Below are positions 59,141 to 64,000 of a stretch of DNA of 64,000 bases, piece by piece. The stretch is from an uncultured Lachnospiraceae bacterium (GTDB lineage Bacteria > Bacillota > Clostridia > Lachnospirales > Lachnospiraceae), in contig CACZFI010000004.1 in NCBI GenBank assembly GCA_902780405.1, positions 1-64,000 on the forward strand. The letters are read 5' to 3'. The translations under genes were made by a program, and so were the position numbers. The notes beneath the pieces are model-generated. The model saw nothing but the letters and a program-made list of their open reading frames with translations. It was not told the DNA's origin and ran no database searches. Within the stretch, counting starts at the first letter, position 1, and each line of letters opens with the position of its first letter.

Positions 59141-61192
59141 TTATCGATTGAACTGATCAATGATACCGTTGATCTCTTTTGCGTTCTCGGTGTTCTCTTC
59201 CGCAACGCGCATGATCTTGTCAGCTGTATCTGTGGTCATATCGTTCTTGGTGATGATGTCTTCCACACCGCGCTCGTTGTCATTGCTTGCAGCGCTGACC
59301 TGTTCTACCTGATCACGGATGGTGTCCATGGAATCCTTGAACTCATCGGTGGTCTTGGCGATCACTGCGATTGCCTCGCGGATGCCTCTTACCTCGCCGC
59401 CGTACTCCTTCGCCATACCGGAGAATTCCTGGAAATAACCGGTTACGTCGGTCTCCATAAAATCAACAATATCTGCGAAGCAGGCTTCAACTCTGTCGAT
59501 ACTCTCCGTAGAGTCTGCGCAAATGTGCTGGATATGTGCAGCTGTCTGTGAAGAATCATCTGCGAGCTTGCCGATTTCATCTGCAACGACCGCGAAGCCC
59601 TTACCCATGTCACCTGCACGGGCAGCCTCGATAGATGCGTTCAGTGAAAGCAGGTTTGTCTGGCTTGCGATATCAAGGATCTTGGATGCCATCTCATTGA
59701 TCCTCGAAAGTGATGAAAGAGCCTCCATCGCTTCTTTGATGTTGTTTTTGGTGCTCTCGATCCTCTGCATGCTGTCGGTCAGCGTCTGCTCGGACTTGTC
59801 GGCCATATCGTTTGCGGTTCTGATCAGATCCTCGCTTCGGTCGGATCCGCTTCTCACCTCGCCGGTGATTCTTTCGATCATCTCGCCCATGTTCGTCATC
59901 TCATCACTCATGCGCTTGATGGCTTCGTTGGTATTTAGGATGCTTGCGGAAAGCTCCTCTGTGGTTGCCGCATTGTTCTCGATATTGTCACACAGGGCGC
60001 GGAAGGTATCGCTCATCTCGTTCGCACGGTTGTTTAATGATCCCGAACAGTTGCCGAGTGTCTCTATAATGGAGCTGAATTTTGAAGTAAGGTTGTATAC
60101 GGCAGTGGCAATCTGTCCGACCTCGTTGGTTCTGCCGTAATACTGCTCTACGGTGTGATCGAGGTTTAAGTCGAGACGCTCGAGGCGCTCGATGGAACCT
60201 ACCACCTTCTGGAGCGGCTTGGTCTCAATAGAGATCATCAGGTAAGACACACCGGAGATGATGAAGAAGACCACGATGCAGATAATAAGCAGCGCACGCT
60301 TACCGGTCACAACATCCTTGTACACTTCGCTCTCGGGTCCCTTCATGATAACGGCCCATCCGCGGTCGCTCATCACCTTGTACACGAGGATGAAGGACTC
60401 GCCCTTGGAATCCCTGTAGTTGATCTTGCCTTGCTCTTTGCCGCTGTTCTTGATCTGCTCGATCACCTTGGCGTAAGCAGGATCGGCCGATTCGGAAATC
60501 TGCGTATAGATCAGGGACTCATCGCTGTCAAAGATGAACATGTCATTGTTGAGGTTCACAAGCGAGTAGGTCGCTGATTCCAGTCCTTCGGGAACAGATG
60601 CATCAAGCAGATCCTTAAGTCCCGCTGCTCCGGTTGCTCCGCCGACAAATCCGATGGGCTCTCCGTTCTCCTCGATGGCCTTGTACATGGAGATGACAAG
60701 CTGGCCGGATGCAGGAGACTGCACGATGCCGAGATTGGCCACACCGTCACCTGCAGCAAGGATGGAATCCTGGAGCTGCTTTAATCCGTCGTCCTTACGC
60801 ATCACCATACCCGGAACCGCCGGGTTGGAATGTGTGATGACCGTGGAGTCCCATGTGTCAAGATAGATACCTTCCCATGTGGGGATCTCGGAATAGAAAG
60901 CTTCGTTGTAGGCCTGTGCTTTCTTGGCGAGTTCCGCATTGGAAGGATCTTTCACAAAGTCACGAAGTTCCGTACTCTGACTGAACGTTGCAAGTACCGT
61001 CTCCGCACTTGAGAGGTACTCATCAATAATCTGTGCTTTGACATTCACCGATGTCATGAGATTGTTCTCTGCCATCACTGTCATAGTCGAGGACATGTTG
61101 CCGTTTGAAACCAAAAACATCACGCTCATACAAACAGCAACCGCCAGTGAGATCACGACAGTGATCTTGATATTGAGTTTCCAATTCTTCAT
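59141..61192 (-). CDS. Methyl-accepting chemotaxis protein
   Basis: 683 aa. An N-terminal membrane helix (about 9-29), an extracellular sensor of dCache type (about 35-300), a second helix (about 306-328), a HAMP-like linker and a cytoplasmic signalling domain with the hairpin tip [17 protein letters not shown] region and [22 protein letters not shown] read in parts. Ligand unknown; the GH5 gene downstream hints at a sugar or amino acid cue. The ATG follows GAAAGGGG. Confidence 0.93.
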   Translation of the reverse strand: MKNWKLNIKITVVISLAVAVCMSVMFLVSNGNMSSTMTVMAENNLMTSVNVKAQIIDEYLSSAETVLATFSQSTELRDFVKDPSNAELAKKAQAYNEAFYSEIPTWEGIYLDTWDSTVITHSNPAVPGMVMRKDDGLKQLQDSILAAGDGVANLGIVQSPASGQLVISMYKAIEENGEPIGFVGGATGAAGLKDLLDASVPEGLESATYSLVNLNNDMFIFDSDESLIYTQISESADPAYAKVIEQIKNSGKEQGKINYRDSKGESFILVYKVMSDRGWAVIMKGPESEVYKDVVTGKRALLIICIVVFFIISGVSYLMISIETKPLQKVVGSIERLERLDLNLDHTVEQYYGRTNEVGQIATAVYNLTSKFSSIIETLGNCSGSLNNRANEMSDTFRALCDNIENNAATTEELSASILNTNEAIKRMSDEMTNMGEMIERITGEVRSGSDRSEDLIRTANDMADKSEQTLTDSMQRIESTKNNIKEAMEALSSLSRINEMASKILDIASQTNLLSLNASIEAARAGDMGKGFAVVADEIGKLADDSSQTAAHIQHICADSTESIDRVEACFADIVDFMETDVTGYFQEFSGMAKEYGGEVRGIREAIAVIAKTTDEFKDSMDTIRDQVEQVSAASNDNERGVEDIITKNDMTTDTADKIMRVAEENTENAKEINGIIDQFNR

Positions 61193-61240
61193 AATTCTGC
61201 CCCTTTCTTTATGTCATAAATATGCCACTTATTATACCAT

Positions 61241-61274
61241 AAAAAGCGGGACACCGAAAGTATCAGCGTCCCGT
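61241..61274 (-). terminator. Terminator of the corrinoid/metal ABC operon
   Basis: ACGGGAC / GTCCCGC stem on the minus strand followed by TTTTTA. The TGA of the binding-protein gene (61263-61265) lies in the loop region. Confidence 0.8.
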
Positions 61275-62765
61275 TTTTTTCAAGAAAACGTTTTCTTTTT
61301 CATCCCCGTCGGTCAACATTACATGAAGGTCCCCCACCATGCGGATCAGCTTGTCCGTCGACTGGTACATATTTTTTTCCACCTGCCAGACATTTCCTTC
61401 TTTCACCGCCTTGAAATCCGAAAAGAGAGGATTCTTGGCGACAAGATCTTCCGGTGTGGCGATGGGATCCATAATGGTCGCATTGTAGACCAGAAAATCC
61501 GCATCCTTCGCCATACTGTAAAATGACTCCATGGAGATGGTCACGCTTCCGGAATCTCCCTCCTGTTTCACATCCCCAAGTGCGTTCTCTCCGCCCGCAA
61601 GTCCGATCATCTTGGAGATATAATCCTCGGGCGCCCTGACGGATATCATGCCGTTCGAGGAAACCGTAAAGTATGCCACGGTCTTTCCCGTCTTTTCGTA
61701 GGATTTTGATGCCAGAAACGCCTCTTCTTCAGAAGCAAAGAAATCTTCCGCGATCTCCGGCGTCCCGAACAGTTCTCCGTAAACCTTCACCCACTCCGTA
61801 CGGCCGAGCGGATGATCCTCGTAGCTTGACCTGTCGATCAGCACCGGGATTCCCAGGGACTCAATCTGTTCCATCACCTCGGGTGAATGAAAGATCATGG
61901 TGTTTTCGATCGCAAGGTCACACTTTTCGGATACAAGCATCTCGTAATCCGGCGTGTCATACTTTCCCGCGTATTTCATGGTTCCCGCAGCAAGCGCTTG
62001 CTTCGGTTCATCGATGTACCACGCATCCGCTTCAAGGCTTGTGAATCTGACCTTTGCAAGCGCCTCGGTCCGCGCCGCAAGCGACATGCCCGCCGTATTG
62101 GCCAGATAGACGCGTTCAAGCGGCGTACGGATGATGCGTATATCGTCCGGAAGTCCGTCCGGGATCTCACGATCCGCGGGCACCAAGAGGTACCGCTCAT
62201 AACCCGTCACATCAATCAACGAAAGTCCATCTTCATAGCGGAGGATCCTCACACCCTTCGCGTAGGAAAATGTAACCTCCTCCGTTGCCGCGCTTCCTCC
62301 GATCATAAGATCCTCGACGTCCGTTCGTTTTTCGTTTTTTTTCGTCGCCTCCGCCTTCCCCTCTGCATCCGTACCGCTTGCAGGCTTTTGACCGACCCAT
62401 ACCGTGATCCGGTACTCGATCTCATGGGGTTCGGACATAGCCGTTGTAAGCGCATGTATGGTCACGGGTTCATTGAAGGTAACCGGAAGGGTTATGTAGG
62501 AAGCGCCGTCCCTTACCTCACTGTCGTACTTTGTATCATCGATCCTCGCATAGGAGTAATGTGTGCTTGAAAAGGCGATCTCGGCGTAGGATACACCGTC
62601 TTCCTTCCACACCTTATCGCAGGTGATGGTGGTCTTTCCCGATCCGCCCGACCAGGTGAATCCGTCGGGTGCGGTCTCAGCCATGGAATCCTTCCCTCCG
62701 CACCCGGACAGGCCCATCAAAAGAAGGAGTGCAATCAATATATGTAAAAGTCTGTTTCGTTTCAT
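61263..62765 (-). CDS. ABC transporter binding lipoprotein (BtuF/FecB type) with extra N-terminal domain
   Basis: 500 aa. Lipobox LSGC (Cys22). Residues about 33-128 form an additional beta-rich module (TITCDKVWKEDGVSYAEIAFSS... ending EIEYRITVWVG) that looks like the C-terminal domain of the CbiK-like lipoprotein at 7.2-8.8 kb. A Lys/Glu linker leads to the class III binding-protein domain (about 155-490) used for siderophores, haem or cobalamin. It overlaps the ATPase gene by 4 bases. Confidence 0.88.
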   Translation of the reverse strand: MKRNRLLHILIALLLLMGLSGCGGKDSMAETAPDGFTWSGGSGKTTITCDKVWKEDGVSYAEIAFSSTHYSYARIDDTKYDSEVRDGASYITLPVTFNEPVTIHALTTAMSEPHEIEYRITVWVGQKPASGTDAEGKAEATKKNEKRTDVEDLMIGGSAATEEVTFSYAKGVRILRYEDGLSLIDVTGYERYLLVPADREIPDGLPDDIRIIRTPLERVYLANTAGMSLAARTEALAKVRFTSLEADAWYIDEPKQALAAGTMKYAGKYDTPDYEMLVSEKCDLAIENTMIFHSPEVMEQIESLGIPVLIDRSSYEDHPLGRTEWVKVYGELFGTPEIAEDFFASEEEAFLASKSYEKTGKTVAYFTVSSNGMISVRAPEDYISKMIGLAGGENALGDVKQEGDSGSVTISMESFYSMAKDADFLVYNATIMDPIATPEDLVAKNPLFSDFKAVKEGNVWQVEKNMYQSTDKLIRMVGDLHVMLTDGDEKENVFLKKTGR

Positions 62766-63532
62766 GTGTCAATCCCTCGTTTTCCAAAATCAAAGGAGAA
62801 AAACTCCATCAGTTCCGGACTCATATTAAAGAGTTCGGCAATCCTGTCTCCGTCCGCGAGTTCGTCGGGAGATACGATTCCCTGAACCGCACCCTCCTTG
62901 ACCATCACGATCCGGTCTGAAATCTTCACCGCCAGTTCCACCTCATGCATGGACATCAATACCGCAAGTTTCCGCTCCTCCGCAAGTTTTCGAAGCAGAA
63001 GAAGGAGCGTCAGCTTATGATGGATATCCAGATAGGAAGTTGGTTCATCCAGAACGATTACTTTGGTATCCTGACATATGGCGCCCGCAAGATACACGCG
63101 CTGTCTCTGTCCGTCGCTCAATGTGGTGATATCCCGATCCGCAAATTCCGACACTCCGGTCAACTCCATCGCTTCTTCAATCCGTGCCCTGTCCTCATCG
63201 GAGAGCACGCCGAGTCTTCCCGTATAAGGGTATCTTCCGAGCGCCACCACATCATAGCATGTAAGAAGCTCCGTCCTTTTCTTTTCCGTAAGGACAACCG
63301 CAATCTGTCTTGCCCGCTCTGCGTCCGAAAGATCCGTCATCCGTCGGTCCCCGATGTAGATCCCGCCCGCAACCGGTGCAAGTGCACCGCAGACAGTCTT
63401 TAAAATTGTGGACTTACCGGCGCCGTTCGGACCGATCAGAGTCACGATCTCCCCCGGCTTCACCGTAAGAGACAGGTCTTTCACCACAGTTTCTTTATGA
63501 TATCCCACCGAAAGATCCGAAAGTCTTATCAC
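62762..63532 (-). CDS. ABC transporter ATP-binding protein (FecE/BtuD type)
   Basis: 256 aa. Walker A GPNGAGKST, signature LSDGQRQRV, Walker B VIVLDEPT and the switch His region SMHEVELA. Powers uptake of an iron chelate, haem or cobalamin together with the flanking permease and binding protein. It overlaps both neighbours by 4 bases, a tightly coupled operon. Confidence 0.95.
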   Translation of the reverse strand: MIRLSDLSVGYHKETVVKDLSLTVKPGEIVTLIGPNGAGKSTILKTVCGALAPVAGGIYIGDRRMTDLSDAERARQIAVVLTEKKRTELLTCYDVVALGRYPYTGRLGVLSDEDRARIEEAMELTGVSEFADRDITTLSDGQRQRVYLAGAICQDTKVIVLDEPTSYLDIHHKLTLLLLLRKLAEERKLAVLMSMHEVELAVKISDRIVMVKEGAVQGIVSPDELADGDRIAELFNMSPELMEFFSFDFGKRGIDT

Positions 63533-64000
63533 GATATTCCCCTCTCTTTCGTCTTCTTAAGCAGCATGTAGATTACGATGGGTGCGCCCACAAACGATGT
63601 CACCACGCCGATCTTAAGTTCCGTCGGCGCCAGAAGCTGCCTTGCGCAAAAGTCGCACAGAGACACCATCAGCGCTCCCATCAGGAAGCAGGCCGGGATG
63701 ACCACAATGGGTCTTGCTGTCGAAAGCGCACGCTTCACAAGAAAAGGAACCGCAATACCGATAAAGGAAATCGGCCCTGCAAACGCAGTCACACAGGCTG
63801 CGAGCAAGGAGGACAGCAAAATGAGCATCACACGGAACGCCCTTACGGAAACGCCCACACTTGCCGCATACGCCTCTCCCATCAGATAAGCCCCGATGGG
63901 TTTTGACAGGAAAAACACAAGCAGAAAACTGATCCCGACAACAATCGCCGAAACTTTCACATAATCCCAGCCCGCTCCGGAGAAGCTGCCCTGAGACCAG
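63529..64000 (-). CDS. FecCD-family ABC permease, C-terminal part (cut by window edge)
   Basis: Open frame entering from the right edge: the first residues seen are WSQGSFSGAGWDYV, typical of the middle of a FecCD permease, followed by several membrane helices and the GPISFIGIAVPFLVKR motif near the coupling region. The N-terminal half is outside the window, and so is any promoter or riboswitch that would tell iron from cobalamin. Confidence 0.93.
   Translation of the reverse strand, partial: WSQGSFSGAGWDYVKVSAIVVGISFLLVFFLSKPIGAYLMGEAYAASVGVSVRAFRVMLILLSSLLAACVTAFAGPISFIGIAVPFLVKRALSTARPIVVIPACFLMGALMVSLCDFCARQLLAPTELKIGVVTSFVGAPIVIYMLLKKTKERGIS

Overview
The window is a dense, mostly minus-strand stretch of a Clostridia chromosome, most likely Lachnospiraceae (Clostridium cluster XIVa). 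Grounds: the 5' end of a 16S gene of that type, many SigA-type promoters with TTGaca/TATAAT and 17-bp spacers, strong GGAGG ribosome sites, reversed-domain rubrerythrin with an OhrR-like regulator, a TGS-uridine kinase, a Lys/Ala-repeat protein, and several GGDEF/EAL proteins. No phage, insertion sequence, tRNA or CRISPR array was seen, so this looks like core genome with lineage-specific pieces.

Layout. 1-0.5 kb: 16S rRNA 5' end and its promoter. 0.5-5.4 kb: a phosphatidylethanolamine operon (PAP2 phosphatase, flippase-like protein, pssA, psd) ending in a membrane Ser/Thr kinase with an eroded active site. 5.5-8.9 kb: radA, then a cobalamin riboswitch controlling an exported CbiK-like lipoprotein. 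8.9-13.2 kb: an rRNA methyltransferase, an AmmeMemo B-A fusion, MazG and small proteins. 13.3-18.6 kb: purM-purN-purD-clpC. 18.8-28.5 kb: signalling and accessory genes (LacI-like sensor/GGDEF, coiled-coil protein, pseudopilin, nitroreductase, RNase P RNA, HAD hydrolase, a Tyr/Asp-tailed membrane protein with an EAL phosphodiesterase). 28.5-34.9 kb: dgt-dnaG-rpoD-trmK-nucleoside kinase. 35.1-40.1 kb: PrsA-like foldase and a sugar ABC importer lacking its ATPase. 40.2-50.6 kb: an alpha/beta-hydrolase-fold protein without its catalytic Ser/His, an unknown membrane protein, and a seven-gene operon (polysaccharide deacetylase, folC, HD protein, folP, folBK, ppx, ppk). 50.8-64 kb: divergent clpX, glpQ-like, proC, the PAKKAAA-repeat protein, rubrerythrin/ohrR, TrpB2, a chemoreceptor/50-aa protein/GH5 group, and a metal or corrinoid ABC importer cut by the window edge.

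Most notable: (i) the riboswitch-driven exported CbiK with an extra C-terminal beta-rich domain that resembles the N-terminal module of the ABC binding protein at the far end of the window; (ii) the phospholipid operon ending in an atypical kinase; (iii) the Tyr/Asp-tailed protein paired with a c-di-GMP phosphodiesterase; (iv) an unreported 50-aa gene between the chemoreceptor and the GH5; (v) a long inverted repeat shared by the divergent pur and GGDEF promoters; and (vi) repeated use of terminators whose stem or loop contains the stop codon. Functions come from motif recognition by eye; no database search or folding calculation was run.
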